From Spirometra erinaceieuropaei (taxonomy: Eukaryota; Platyhelminthes; Cestoda; Diphyllobothriidea; Diphyllobothriidae): 64,000 nt of DNA. The notes beneath the pieces were generated by a model. It was not told the DNA's origin. It did no database searches and worked only from the letters and a program-made list of their open reading frames with translations. Both the position numbers and the translations under genes were made by a program. The stretch lies in assembly GCA_902702965.1 (NCBI GenBank), contig CACRXP010000380.1:298046-362045 (forward strand), in the 5' to 3' direction. This document shows, piece after piece, positions 23,286 to 34,075 of the stretch. Positions within the stretch are counted from its first letter, which is position 1. Every line of letters starts with the position of its first letter.

Positions 23286-23472
23286 TCTTACGGAACTCAC
23301 TCGTTCCGTTGTGCCTTATGGACTCTCTCTCGAGCCCAATCAGCAGCTGCACAGCGGCGCATGATAAAGGCAGAATGATATTACCGACAAAGACAAGGGA
23401 GACTGGAGTGGCCATTTCTGGTTTATTAGCCGTCGTCAGTCAGTCATACTCAACCCCGAAGTGTGGAACACC
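23286..23472 (-). mobile_element. SINE body and tail, inverted unit
   Basis: The minus strand runs from GGTGTTCCACAC (the end of the tRNA-like head) through the body to the GAACGAGTGAGTTCCGTAAG tail. It is followed, head to head, by a full plus-strand unit from 23481. Confidence 0.75.
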
Positions 23473-23480
23473 GTTGCCCC

Positions 23481-23812
23481 GTACCATTGTATATTCCCGA
23501 TCGAAAACCGACAGGGCAACGTGCCCGTGGCCCGGTGGTTAGAGGCGTGGACTTCTAACTAACAGGTCGCGAGTTCGAGCCTCGGGTGTTCCACACCTTG
23601 GGGTTGGGTGTGGCTGGCTGACGACGGCTAATAAGCCAGAAATGGCCATTCCAGTCTCCCTTGTCTTTGTGGGTAAGATCATTCTGCCTACATCATGCGC
23701 CGCCGTGCGGCTGCTGGTTGGGCTCGAGAGAGAGTTCAAAAGGCACAACGGAACGAGTGAGTTCCGTATGAACGATCGGTGAGCGCCCACCCTACCATTA
23801 GATATATATATT
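23481..23812 (+). mobile_element. Full-length tRNA-derived SINE
   Basis: This is the best preserved unit in the window. It has the leader CCATTGTATATTCCCGATCG, tRNA-Arg(TCT)-like head with A box (GTGGCCCGGTGG) and B box (GAGTTCGAGCCTC), body (GGCTGACGACGGCTAATAAG, CCTTGTCTTTGTGGGTAA) and tail hairpin (CGGAACGAGTGAGTTCCG). It ends in GAGCGCCCACCCTACCATT and a short AT run. Transcription by RNA polymerase III from the internal boxes is expected for such SINEs. Confidence 0.85.
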
Positions 23813-24126
23813 ATCCCGATCTGCAGCGACCGAGAATGGCAGGTGGCGAGGCACTGATGAACTTCGGTTCGATGAAGTGCTTATGACCCATCTGGTATAC
23901 CTCCATGGTGGACCAGCTGAGCCAGGTGAGTCTGTGCGCATGTTTGTGTTTCCGGTCGCAGTTGGTGTTCAGGGTTGTGATTGGCTGAATACAGGCAAAC
24001 TAGCCCGAAACAGTGCTGTATCAATCCACCCCCCAGACTCTGTCGTCTCCCCTCTGCTATATATACATATATAAGCGTGAAGACTCGATGTCCAGATACT
24101 GTATCGCACTCATCATCTGCCAAAAG

Positions 24127-24480
24127 GACGAAGAAGAAGAGAGGGCAAACTCACGGACCAAATTAGATTTGAAGTGATTTTTCGGAAACTATTTTGTTCC
24201 CATCATCAGACTGGTGCACTTGTTGCTCCTGTCGGTCTTGAGCTGTTCAACCTTGCTGTTTGCCTCCTATTATAGCCGTGTTCGATGCACGAACTTTGAG
24301 CTGCCCGTTTGTCGCTGACTGGCTTAGACCTCTTCGGGGCTGACCGCTGACGGACGGGCGCGACCATTGTCCCTTTGGGGCCGACGTAGTTGTAGTCAAA
24401 TCGACGTGCCGCTTGGCCTCTCCCACGTCAGTCGGTGGACTGGTCGGTCGTTGCTGTTCAGGTGAGCAGAATTTAGCTTC
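24127..24480 (-). mobile_element. PLE family 2 terminal region, orphan
   Basis: The segment aligns with the 3' terminal region of the PLE at 58921-60906 (CATCATCAGA, TGTTCAACCTTGCTG, CCTCCTATTATAGCCGTG blocks). It starts at a GAAGAAGAAGAG run, the usual PLE 3' end in this window. A hammerhead relic lies at 24170-24216. No endonuclease or reverse transcriptase sequence is attached. Confidence 0.6.
24170..24216 (-). ncRNA. Hammerhead relic (PLE family 2)
   Basis: The minus strand reads CUGAUGA, extra U, stem II GGGAAC with GUUUCC, then GAAA. Stem III reads AAAU rather than ACGU, so only the A-U closing pair remains, and the triplet is AUC, still of the NUH type. Activity is doubtful. Confidence 0.55.
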
Positions 24481-24684
24481 GCGGGTGCATCAGTGAGGCA
24501 GTGTTCGACTTTGGCCCCGTGACCTCTGGTCATCAACTCCACACTTTTCCTTGAGCTCTGACTCTAGGGTCAGTTCGCACAGGGCCACTAAGGCAGGCGA
24601 GCACGCGGAACTGAGAGTGTAATCTTGCATCAGTCTTTCGCCGTAAGAGAACATCCGGAAATGGGAGTTTACTGTCAACTTATT

Positions 24685-24950
24685 TTTCGAACGTGAATTT
24701 AGTCCTTGGAATTAAATTCGGCTCTGACCCTAAAAATCCATGTCCTGGAGACTTAATCCCAAGTCCTACGCTGAGTAATTTTTGAAATTATTCACTTGAT
24801 CATTCCCTGGAGTTCATATACCAGAAGTGGCTGGGGGACTCACTGATGAGCCAGACCCCACGTAGCCGTGTCACTCAGTGGAAGAATATCGGCGAGACAC
24901 ATGTTTGGGTTTTTAGTTAGTACGTATGTCGGGAGTGCGGTATAATACGT
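24685..24950 (+). mobile_element. Hammerhead SINE-like element
   Basis: An upstream part with AATTTTTGAAATTATTCACTT is followed by GAGTTCATATACCAGAAGTGGCTGGGGGACTC and the ribozyme. Downstream is TTTTTAGTTAGTACG. Its upstream part matches the one seen, inverted, at 29040-29131. It lies directly left of the foldback MITE at 24963. Confidence 0.65.
24836..24915 (+). ncRNA. Hammerhead relic (SINE-type)
   Basis: CUGAUGA is intact at 24843-24849 and stem II is partly preserved (GCC with GGC), but GAAA reads GAGA (A14 to G). Stem III and the cleavage triplet are degraded (ACACAUGUUU). Probably inactive. Confidence 0.6.
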
Positions 24951-24962
24951 TTGACATACATA

Positions 24963-25939
24963 CAGTAGGTGGGCTAACTCGTGAAATGTCAACCGAAATT
25001 CCGAAATGTGTTTTCGTTTCGAAAAGATCAATTAAGTAGGGTTGTAAAACTGGTCAGCCTGAAACATAATTCTATAATATTCCAGTAACCTCATGATGCC
25101 GGCTTTCGAGTGAACTTCCTTTCGGTTGCATGCAAAAACTACAGTCTGTAAAAAATGACTACTTAATTAGCGTACATTTTTCTCATTGATTTCCGATGCT
25201 CCTAAAAGTCCAGTTATATTTCATAAAAAACATGCAAAAAATATTCATTCTCCCGCTCAGTCGGTTGAAAACTACGTCTTCTTACAGTTTTATACTCGAA
25301 GGAAGGGTAATATTCGGTTTCCGAAAACTGTTCCAAATCCCGAATAATTTTGAACCCGCTCTGCCGTCACACTTGCATTCAGGGTTTCCACACTACAAAC
25401 CATGTATTTTCCGCGTATGTAAAACCACAAATCTCTCTACGGTATTGAGATAAGACCATATGGGGTTCATGAAATTAAGCAGTGGATTTGATCCATATTG
25501 TTAATTTTACAAGCCACATTGGTAAATGCAGATACATGACGTTTTATGAACGGCCATTTCACGGTATTTAAAAGTCTCATAGGTAGAAACTTTTTTAAAA
25601 CCGAATTATACTCCTCATTCGAGTATAAAATTTAAAGGAGACGTAATTTTCTACCGAATGAGCAAAAGAATGAATATTTTTGTGCATGTTTTCTTTGAAA
25701 TATAACTTGATTATTGGGGGTATCGAAAATCAAGGAGAAAATGCACGCTACTTAAGTGGTCATTTTTCACAGAGTATAATTTTTGCATGCAGCCGGAGAG
25801 AAGTTCTTTCGAAAGCCGGCATCTTGAGGTGACTGAAATATTGTGGCATTAGTTTTACAACCCTACTTACTTAATCTTTTCGAAACGAAAGCGCATTTCT
25901 GAATTTCGTTTGGTATTTCATGAGTTAGCCCACCTACTG
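24963..25939. mobile_element. Foldback MITE, complete (977 bp)
   Basis: Termini CAGTAGGTGGGCTAACTC and GAGTTAGCCCACCTACTG are perfect inverted repeats flanked by TA at 24961-24962 and 25940-25941. The arms are long inverted copies with a unique centre. This copy and the one at 30674 best define the family. No coding capacity. Confidence 0.88.
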
Positions 25940-25999
25940 TATGTATATTAGTAGGTTTAAGAAAAGATTGTAGTCTTTCCCGGGGGTTAGCTTTTCCCC

Positions 26000-27030
26000 T
26001 CAATCCCTCATCCTTAGTGGCGGCTCGTACTCCTTGCAACACATCCTCAAATTTGTTTTAGGTAGAGCTGAGGTGCAGCGATTTCTGTAATCGTAAACTG
26101 TTTCTCCGACTACACGGAGACGATTGTGGACGGTTGGTATAATAGCACTTATAATGTGGGTGTCGTATTTGATCGGGAATGCCCTTCTAATCTCATTCGA
26201 TAACGTCGGTCTGAAGGGAAATGACTTCGGTAGGACCCCGTGATGGAAAGTCAGTTGCTCGAAATTCGTCGCCCGTCTCTGTGCGGATTTCTCCAAACGT
26301 CTGGTAAGGATAAGCGTATGACGCTCAAAAATTGTTGTAGACCGGAGATGGCATGCACTCCGAGCCGATATAATGGGGAAAAGGTGAAGTTCTTCGGGAA
26401 CAATCGAGTTTTTCTCGTGAATTTTCGGGTTGGTGACACGAACTCGTCGTCTGACCAGTTGGCGCGACAGGACGGACGTTGGGAGGCAGACTATTAGCGC
26501 GTCAGAGGGGTGAGGTGGGCAGAGGGTCACGGTTGGTTTCTGAGTGGAGGAGAGGAGGGGAGAACATCCAAGGCTCTCTGTGCCGGGAAATGGGGGGGAG
26601 AGAGGATGGTAGGTTAGTGGGCTGTAGGCGGTTGGATTAGCAGTCGGCGACGCGGCATGGGGACAGGGCAGGGCTCAGTAAGCCGTGATCGCAGGCCCTC
26701 GTAATGGGTGTTTAGGTCATCATGGCGGTGGACAGTGTCCTCATTGAAGTAACAGGCCCTGAGAAATTCTGTCGCCCACCTTGTGGTGGCCATGGCAACG
26801 AGCGCAGTGTCATGCCAAATGACACTGTGGTCGCACTCGGGTACTTGCGCAAGTACGAAAGACAGTGGGTCACGGTGACTGACAGCCAGTCTGTGTTCCT
26901 TAGTACGAGTGCCCAGGCGCTGACCCGTATGACCAACATACGCGAAGGGGCAATTAGCGCAAGAGATGCAACAAACTACATGCGTTTGCTGCTCTTTGGA
27001 AATAGGACCCTTTATATGAGATAATGCTGC
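26000..27030 (-). mobile_element. PLE fragment of a separate family
   Basis: The minus strand has a GIY-YIG endonuclease relic (26640-27020), then a 176-codon frame (26530-26000) with no recognised domain, probably the 3' part of the same element. The part around 26390-26530 recurs in opposite orientation at 27797-28005 (CCCACCTCAC, CGTCAACTGGTC-type blocks). Upstream sequence (27031-27400) may hold reverse transcriptase remnants but is too decayed to call. Confidence 0.55.
26640..27020 (-). pseudogene. PLE GIY-YIG endonuclease relic
   Basis: The main minus-strand phase reads PISKEQQTHVVCCISCANCPFAYVGHTGQ, then RLGTRTKEHRLAV and DPLSFVLAQ, then HSVIWHDTALVA. These are the GIY strand (VVCCISC), a CxxC pair, the YIG strand (AYVGHTG), the catalytic-type arginine (LGTRTKEH) and the H-containing segment. 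The downstream acidic block is represented by WATEFLRACYFN, with E in place. Stops and phase changes at both edges, and no reverse transcriptase in frame, show a pseudogene. It is clearly distinct from family 1 (GHTGQRLGTR against GETGRQLRTR). Confidence 0.65.
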
Positions 27031-27796
27031 TCTCAGTGGCTTTTGGGAAATGCGGATACAGAATCGATTTGGCTATCAGGCGATCACTGCAGAGGTCCCC
27101 TGAATACAGGACAAAGAGAAAAAATCCTGCGCCGCGATTTTTCAACTTAGTGTGGATCCTCGAGGTTGTGTCCGATGCATGAGACAGCTCTTCACAAAAT
27201 GGTCGGATATCCGTTAGATAGAAACAAGCGGTACACGTTAATTAGTTATTTCCTCAGAAGATCGTCGCTGCTGCAATAACGGTAGGACCGGTAGAAGAGA
27301 GTTCGGACTCAGCTTCTTTTATGAACTGCAGGGTGTTAGTTTCCATAAGTTAGGACGAGCTCAATATTTCATCCTTTCCTATAAACGCTCATTGTGAGGT
27401 TACCATCAGTAGGCCTTTTGTATTCACGCATCTGGAAACTGCAGATGTCTCCTATTGCTCCATCACATGTAAACTTTATGGCTGCGAGGCAGTATCCACT
27501 CTCTGATGCAGCCGTTCGACTTCGCAGTTTTTATGGCCACGAAGATGTTACCTACGTGGAGAAGCCACTTTATGGGTTTGATAATTTAACAAATCTCTCC
27601 TTCCAGTCACTGTAGGAATAGTTCAACGAGTAGTCCCGATATTGACGAGTCCAGTGGGTTTTCCTTAGCCTTGTCGTCGTACTTGTTGTTGACAGTACGT
27701 CCTAAGACAGAACTTGAGCAGTTTTAAAACATGCGGCGCTGGGATCTCGACGGTCATTAGGATACGCTCCTCCTTCCTCTCCCCACTCATGAACCA
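27031..27796. other. No confident gene
   Basis: This may contain heavily decayed upstream parts of the PLE that ends at 26000, but no reverse transcriptase motif is clear. Confidence 0.3.
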
Positions 27797-28005
27797 ACCT
27801 TAATGTTTTGCCCACCTCACGCCACTCAAACGCTAACGGTTCGTCCCCCAACGTTTGTTCTACAGCGTCAACTGGTCCAGTGTGGCAGTCTCACTTTCTC
27901 CTTGGCCTTCATTTCGCCTGAAAACGAGTTAGTATCAACAACACAGAAACTCACAAGTACAACTCGATTGTTTCCGATAAACCTACCCTTTCCTAACACA
28001 TATAT
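27797..28005 (+). repeat. Copy of PLE-associated segment, opposite orientation
   Basis: It matches the reverse complement of about 26390-26530: TGCCCACCTCACNCC, CCCAACGTNNGTNCT, CGNCAACTGGTC, AACTCGATTGTTNCCG. It ends at a SINE that begins at 28006. Confidence 0.5.
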
Positions 28006-28197
28006 AGGCAGAATGGCATTATCTACAAAGACAAGGGAGACCAGAATGGGCATGTCAAGCTTGTTAGTAGTCGTTAGCCAGCCACACCTAACCCCGAGAT
28101 GTGGAACACCTGAAGCTCGGTCCAATGACCTGTTAGTTAGAAGTCCCACGCCTCTAACCATCGAGCCACGGGCCCGTTGTCCTGTCGGTCGCGATCG
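28006..28197 (-). mobile_element. SINE head and half body, inverted unit
   Basis: The minus strand holds the leader, the tRNA-like head (GCCCGTGGCTCGATGG...) and the body as far as CATTCTGCCTATATAT. The next unit begins immediately in the opposite orientation. Confidence 0.75.
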
Positions 28198-28680
28198 TAA
28201 GAACAATCGGCGAGTATCCCTTTACCATTATATATATAATGCCGGTAATGACATTCTGTTTATATCATGCGCCGCTGGGCGGCTGCTGATTGGGCTCAAG
28301 AGAGAGCCTGTAAGGCACAACGGGACGAGCGAGTTCTGTAAAAACAATCGGTGAGCACCCCTCTATAAATGTACATTCCCGATCGCAGCCGACAGGACAA
28401 GGAACCCGTGGCTCAGTGGTTGGAGGCTTTGGACTTCTAACTAACAGGTCGCGGGGTCGAGAGTCAAGCGTTCCACACTTCGGGGTTTGGTATAACCGGC
28501 TGACGACGACTAATAAGCCATAAATAGTCATTTCAGTCTCCATTGTCTTTGTCGGTATCACCTTATTTACATATATCCCTAGTCGCTATGCGACTGCCTG
28601 CGCGGGTTCTAGTTAGAGCCCCAAGGCACAACGGGACAAGCATGTTCCGTAACCTGATCGGTGAGCGCCTATCTACCATA
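28198..28680 (+). mobile_element. SINE tandem: partial unit plus full unit
   Basis: A partial body and tail (28198-28368) runs directly into a full unit (28369-28680) with leader TGTACATTCCCGATCG, tRNA-like head (CCCGTGGCTCAGTGG), body and tail (GATCGGTGAGCGCC). This tail-to-leader junction is the same one seen at 3985 and 62840. Confidence 0.8.
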
Positions 28681-28689
28681 ATATGTACA

Positions 28690-29131
28690 TATATAAAGTG
28701 AATAATTTCAAAAATTATTTAGTGTAGGACATGGAGTTAAGTCTCCGGGACATGACCTTTTAGCGTCATACCCGAAATTACAATGAACATTTGAGTCGAA
28801 GATAGTTGACTACTGCGGAATAACCACGTAATGCCCATTCCAAAAATGAGTAGTACTACAAGTAGTATGAAGGGTACATGCAAAATATACTGTACCATAC
28901 TCCCGACATAGATACGAACTAAAAGCCCAGACATGTGCTTCGCCGATATTCTGCCGCTGCGCGACACAGCTGGGAGCGGTTCGGCTCCTCAGGGTGTCCA
29001 CCAGCGATTTCTGGCAATATGGACTCCAGAGAATAATTAAGTGAATAATTTCAGAAATTATTCAGTGCAGGACATGACTTTTTTAACGTCAGACCCGAAA
29101 TTTCAGTGAACATTTGAGTCGAAGGCAGTCA
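28690..29131 (-). mobile_element. Tandem dimer of hammerhead SINE-like element
   Basis: The same upstream segment occurs twice (28690-28812 and 29040-29131: TGAATAATTTC, AGGACATG, ACATTTGAGTCGAAG). The ribozyme segment lies between them. The junction contains GACTACTGCGGAATAACC, also present at the end of the 43-kb copy. On the minus strand this gives upstream part, ribozyme, then a second upstream part, the arrangement expected of a tandem or circular template. Confidence 0.6.
28923..29000 (-). ncRNA. Hammerhead motif (SINE-type), near intact
   Basis: The minus strand has CUGAGGA (position 7 is variable in hammerheads), a long stem II closed by GCCGA with UCGGC, GAAG in place of GAAA, and GUC. 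The change gives a G-U wobble at the 15.1-16.1 pair. Stem I is weakened. Reduced activity is possible. Confidence 0.6.
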
Positions 29132-29149
29132 GCGAAACACTCGTTCGGA

Positions 29150-29213
29150 CACAACGGGACGAGTGATTTCCGTAACGCAATCAGTACGCGTCCTTCTAAC
29201 ACAGATTACCATT
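29150..29213 (+). mobile_element. SINE tail fragment
   Basis: ACACAACGGGACGAGTGATTTCCGTAA followed by CAATCAGTACGCGTCC is the family tail with its hairpin. Confidence 0.6.
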
Positions 29214-30673
29214 TTAAACAACAAAAAGAGGGAGAGGCGGCTTGGAACCAAACGCGGCGGCGTGGGCTTGCACCAGGGTGTGCACCGCACCCCCAATGTT
29301 GGCATTGGTTATGAGTGCGGACTCCCGGTAACGTCTGCCACTGTGTCGGTCCAGAGCATCTACGGCGTGGTCCATTCTAGGGACATGCATCGAAACCCAT
29401 TGAATTTTCGTAGTCTTTCGAAGGAAAATAATCATGTGAATGAGATGCAGAACTGATTAGCAGAGAGCATCGTCCTTTAATGCCTCAAACACGACAGTAT
29501 GCCATTTTTGGGCAATTATCGACTTAGTCACCAACGATCCAGAAAAAACATCACTGAAGGTCGTAGTGATGAGTATGGCGAAGGGACTGAAGCTCTGAGA
29601 GTCAGGCCACAGCAGCGCCTTCTCCATGTGGTCGCTGAGGCGTTCTCGCCTATGCGAGATTCGAGCAATTCCATTCAGAACCAGGTTGTGTGTGTTTGTG
29701 CGTGTGTGTGTGTGGCACACTTAGACAGGCTGTTCAGCTTGGTCAACCATTACAATCACACTCGTCTCCAGTTGCCTTGCCACCGGAGGGAGATGGGTGA
29801 AGGAAAAGGGAGTGCGATGGCTGTCGCGAGATTCTGCCACTGCTACGCCCAGCCCGAGGCGAGGCACATGGTCAACACTGTGGTTCCCGACTGCCAAACT
29901 ATCAGCTTTTCATCGATGTCCTTATAAGCGCAATCAGATGAGTTCTTTTACTCCCTTTGTAGAACATAACACCTTTAAAGTAGGTCTGATGATTCTTGTA
30001 TATGCTTATACAGCCAATGTTATACAAACTGGTTCAAAACAGAAATGGCGAGGTTTGGTTATGCAGTCCCACCTGAGTGATACCACATGATTAGTTAACT
30101 AAAGTAATTTTAGTTAAAATACCTAACTTAGCCCCTCGCTGGATAAGGACGGGAAAGAGAGCGCAAGCAGAGCTCGAGACACGCGCAGAAAAGCGAGCGA
30201 AGGTGGTGTGTACACTCTCCCCCCGGACTAAGAGGCTATGAGGGACGCAATCACAACTGGAAGCCCACGGAGGGAGGCGCGTGGTAATTCGCAACGCATG
30301 GGCACTGTGGTGAAACCGACGAATTTCCACGCCGTCGGAACAATTTCATTGGCAAGTCTTCTTGGTCACACGCTGGATTAGGAAGGGAAGGAGAGCGTAA
30401 GCAGGGCTCAAAGCACGCGCAGGGAAGAGCGTGTGAACTGACACCTGAAGTAACCGAGTCTGGCGTATAAGCACTCATTCCCCCCGGGCACAGTCACTCA
30501 CTGGATTAAAATTGTAGGGAAGATGTAAATACGTGATTCTTGTAAAGTCGGCGTACTCGCATCTAATAAATTTTTTAGAAAACTATCCATGTGGTGGGGC
30601 TGCGGGTCCAAACCTCGCCCAGAAATGCTCTCTTTCTAAAGTAGCGAGTTTGTAGAAGGCGTAATTTTAAATA
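29214..30673. other. No recognisable gene
   Basis: It contains short open frames, a GT-rich tract at about 29690-29713 and two related GC-rich blocks with AGGAAGGGAAGGAGAGCG-type repeats (30147-30200 and 30385-30435). No domain was recognised. Confidence 0.35.
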
Positions 30674-31664
30674 CAGTAGGTGGGCTAACTCATGAAATGT
30701 CAATCGGAATTCCGAAATGCGTTTTCATTAAGAACAGATTAATTAAGTAGGGTTGTAAAACTAATCATTGTGAAGCATAATTCTATAACAATACAGTTAC
30801 CTCAGGATCCGGCTTTCAAACGAACTTCTTTCCGTCTGCATGCAAGAACCGTACTCTGTAAAAAATGACTACATAATTGGCATGCATTTTTCTAATTGAT
30901 TTTCGATGCCCTTAAATATTCAATTGCATCTCATGGAAAACGTGCAGAAAAAATTCCTTCTTCTCCTCATTCGGTAGAAAATGACGTCTTCTTCAAATTT
31001 TATACTCGAAGGAAAAGTATAATTCGATTTTAAAAAAGTTTTCAATTGTGAGATTTTTTAATATCGCTAAATGGCCGTTCATAAAACGTCATGTCTTCAC
31101 ATTTACCAATGTGGCTTAAAAAGTTAGCGATACGACTCAAATTAACTGCTATATTTTATGAACCCTATATAGCCACATTGTAATACCGTGGAGAAACGTA
31201 TGGTTTTCCGTACGCGAAAAATATACGGCTTGTAGTTTGGAAACCCTGAATCGAAATGTAACGGCTGATCGGATTCAAAATTATTCGGGAACTGGAAAAA
31301 TTTTTGAAAACCGAATTATACCCTTTTTCGATTATAAAATTGGAAGAAGACGTAATTTTCTACCGAATGGGTAAAGAATTGATATATTTATGCATATTTT
31401 CCATGAAATACAATTGAATCATTAAGGTCATCGAAAATCAATTAGAAAAATGCATGCCCCTTAAGTAGTCATTTGTTTGGAGAGTGTAGTTTTTGTATGC
31501 AGCTGGAAAGAAGATCGTTCGAAAGCGGCATCCTGAGGTAACTGTTTATTTATAGAATTATGCTGCACAAGGATTAGTTTTACAACTCCACGTAATTATT
31601 TTTTTCGAGACGAAAACGCATTTCGGAATTTCGGTTGACATTTCATGAGTTAGCCCACCCACTG
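30674..31664. mobile_element. Foldback MITE, complete (991 bp)
   Basis: Ends CAGTAGGTGGGCTAACTCATGAAATG and CATTTCATGAGTTAGCCCACCCACTG are flanked by TA (30672-30673 and 31665-31666). Arms and unique loop are as in the other full copies. Confidence 0.88.
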
Positions 31665-32879
31665 TATAACTGATACCACAAAGGCGTTCTTCGTGGGTGA
31701 TGTACGCGATATGTGGTTAGTTTTATGCAGACGCGGAGAATTTAAGAAAAATACGCACCCCACGTTTTCACCGGTGGCATGAAGGGTGTCCATTCAAAAG
31801 CCATCATGCTGTCCAGGGGGTTTTGACTTTAGACTATGTATCCTTCTACCTACAGTTGCAACCTTTCTGCCTAAAGGGTACCGAAAATGTCCGGTCAAAG
31901 TCCCATGACGTTTGACGTAAGCCGTCAGTCTGACCAGCCTTCCCCTAGAGTAAGCCACCTTCACTTCCTTTTTTGCAAGTCTAGGGAAGGGCAGGTGGCA
32001 TTTGTGAAACGTCTCCGCCCGCAACATAACTGACGAGACTCACCCAGTTGCCTAGTCCACCAACGAGACCAGAGTAGAAAGTCAGTGATAATGTCTCGTC
32101 CCACGGCGACGCCCACGGCATTGACGTCCCGTGCGCAGCGGTCGGAAAAAGAACCCACTCCTTCACGGTCACAAACACGCAAAAAGCATATAGTTCTGGC
32201 TTCAGGTAGACCTGCCAGTACAGGCAACGGCTAATAGGCAGTCACCGTTCAAGCATGCCTTTCAGACTGTCGGACGTGAGCGAACACGGCGTCCAAAAAG
32301 TCGGACACAGAAGAGGCCCAGCGGACACAGCCGGCCAACCCAGACCGCGCCGTTGTTTAGTACCAATAAGGAAATATCACGGTTGGACTGGCGGATGCGG
32401 ACATGCGTACCGGCGGACAGCGACGCGTAAATCATGGGTCAGGCAGACAGAAGGGGTTGGACAATTTCCTTACGGTGGCTTCAGCACAGCTCGAGGGGAG
32501 GAAACCCTGGGTGGTTACTGCCTGTCACCTAGGTGATCAGACGCGCGGCTGGGGTGACTTCCCACCTCCTGTCAGTCTGGGTGGTGGGTGTGGGGGCCAA
32601 GGCCACCGGTTTGACCAACTGGATGCGACCCGAAGGCTTGTTTGGTTGCGACAGGGGGTTTAGACGCTCAAACATGTGCGGTCCGAAACAGACACCCGTG
32701 GACCCCGCCACGGGGACGTCGAGCGGCCCAGATATTACTTGTGCAGTGAGTCACGGCAAGGGGAGGGGGAAATGGGTTAGTGTTGTGTGCTGGCGGACGA
32801 GGGGGCCTGTCTTCCTTCGCCGGAATGTTGACGGCGATCGCTGTAGGATGCATTGGTAGTACCTACACGGGTGCTATAC
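31665..32879. other. GC-rich stretch, no recognisable gene
   Basis: Several overlapping open frames of 60-108 codons exist on both strands, as expected from GC-rich sequence. None shows a domain that I recognise. Confidence 0.35.

Positions 32880-32919
<40 letters not shown>
32880..32919. repeat. (ATT)n microsatellite
   Basis: About thirteen perfect ATT units. Confidence 0.95.
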
Positions 32920-33328
32920 AGTTAAGTGTCTTGACGCTGTGTTGTCTCCCCTTAGCACAAAGGCTGTGCAAGGCAGAAGCTGATGTCGATTTGCGCAGTC
33001 GATTTCAGGGAATCACCTAGGATTCACTTCAGAAGTGGCAGAAGAACGTAATCGCGCGACATGTCAGCGGCATACTGTCAAGGTATTGCCGACGGAATTT
33101 TCTGGACCCTGCAGCAAAAAACGTCCACATTTCTTGCGCAAATTTCTGCCGCTTCACCGTGTACTCGTGAAACTGGATCTGTGGATGAAGCTGAGAGCCA
33201 TATAAAAGAAGTGATTGGAATTCTCTGACTGATATCTGCTACCCAGACCCGGCGGAACAGTAGTGGGCTGGGTTTGGGCAAGTTATCGCAGCAGGGTATA
33301 AGTGAAAATTCTGCGGATTCAGAGCTAA
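32920..33328. other. No recognisable gene
   Basis: The minus-strand frame 33078-33365 runs into the PLE terminus and has no family landmarks. Confidence 0.35.
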
Positions 33329-33374
33329 TTCTACCATGAAGAAGGAGACACGATCGCTGGGACAAGAGCTTTAT

Positions 33375-33421
33375 TAACCTGACGTTTCGGATTCCTGCTC
33401 GAACCCATCATCAGAGACAAA
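33375..33421 (-). ncRNA. Hammerhead ribozyme motif (PLE family 1)
   Basis: The core CUGAUGA, extra U, stem II GGGUUC/GAAUCC, GAAA, minimal stem III ACGU and triplet GUC are all intact on the minus strand. Stem I is UUGUCU with AGGUUA, shortened by one mismatch. Confidence 0.7.
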
Positions 33422-33492
33422 AGCAGATACGGGTGGTTCATGCACAAGAGGCCGCAGTATTTATAGGATGCAGTCGCCATGCTACCGCATAC

Positions 33493-33767
33493 CTATGAAT
33501 ATTCACGGCTCCCACCTTCATCCGGGATCGTCGCACTTGGTGTGCTAATTGTTTGATGGACATTTGCATCGTTAATTGCTGCAATTTCATCACATGCGTT
33601 GGGTGTTAGTGTGATGATTGCTCGACCATCTGATCCACCAAACCTGGAGTCGGGAAAAGCGTTCACTTGTGCGCTCCCCGCATGGCTAATTACTCCGACT
33701 AGGCGAAGTCTCATCATTGAGTATGGAAGGGAAAGTTCATTGCACTTGTTAATGGACTGGGGGCCAG
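33493..33767 (-). pseudogene. PLE endonuclease C-terminal relic
   Basis: Only the end of the GIY-YIG protein remains: GPQSINKCNELSLPYS, then the extension with HAGSAQVN, GSDGRAIITLTPNA and ATIPDEG before the stop. Residues matching the catalytic region lie upstream of the truncation and are absent. The first few residues are flanking sequence. Confidence 0.65.
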
Positions 33768-34075
33768 TTCTACCATTTTCGAACTCCTGCACATTTTCTG
33801 CGCCAGTCTTTTAAAAAACTGAAAATACTACCTGACAAAGTTAATGAACCTTTTAGATGCAGGAAGAGGTGTGCGGAAGAAGCGGCCGAACGACGGGCAA
33901 GTGTGACGTCCAAGTAGTAAGTGTACTCAGAGCACCACAATCATCAAGTCAGGTTTCCGGTGTTAGGGCGAGACGGAAGGCATAGTAAGGAGGGATTTGT
34001 TATGTACAGGAACTCCAAGTTGCTGTCTCGGTCGGCAGTGTCCACTGGTGAAACCAGGACGCTGATGACGGGGTT

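Larger units (their letters stand above)
33338..33767 (-). mobile_element. 5'-truncated PLE (family 1) with 9-bp TSD
   Basis: The 430-bp insertion is flanked by the direct repeat TTCTACCAT at 33329-33337 and 33768-33776. On the minus strand it holds the last part of the endonuclease frame, the 3' terminal region with a hammerhead, and the GTCTCCTTCTTC 3' end. This is a simple 5'-truncated insertion. Confidence 0.8.

Noticed and set aside
27803..28354. 183-codon plus-strand open frame
   Set aside because: It is a chance fusion of the PLE-associated repeat with antisense and sense SINE sequence.
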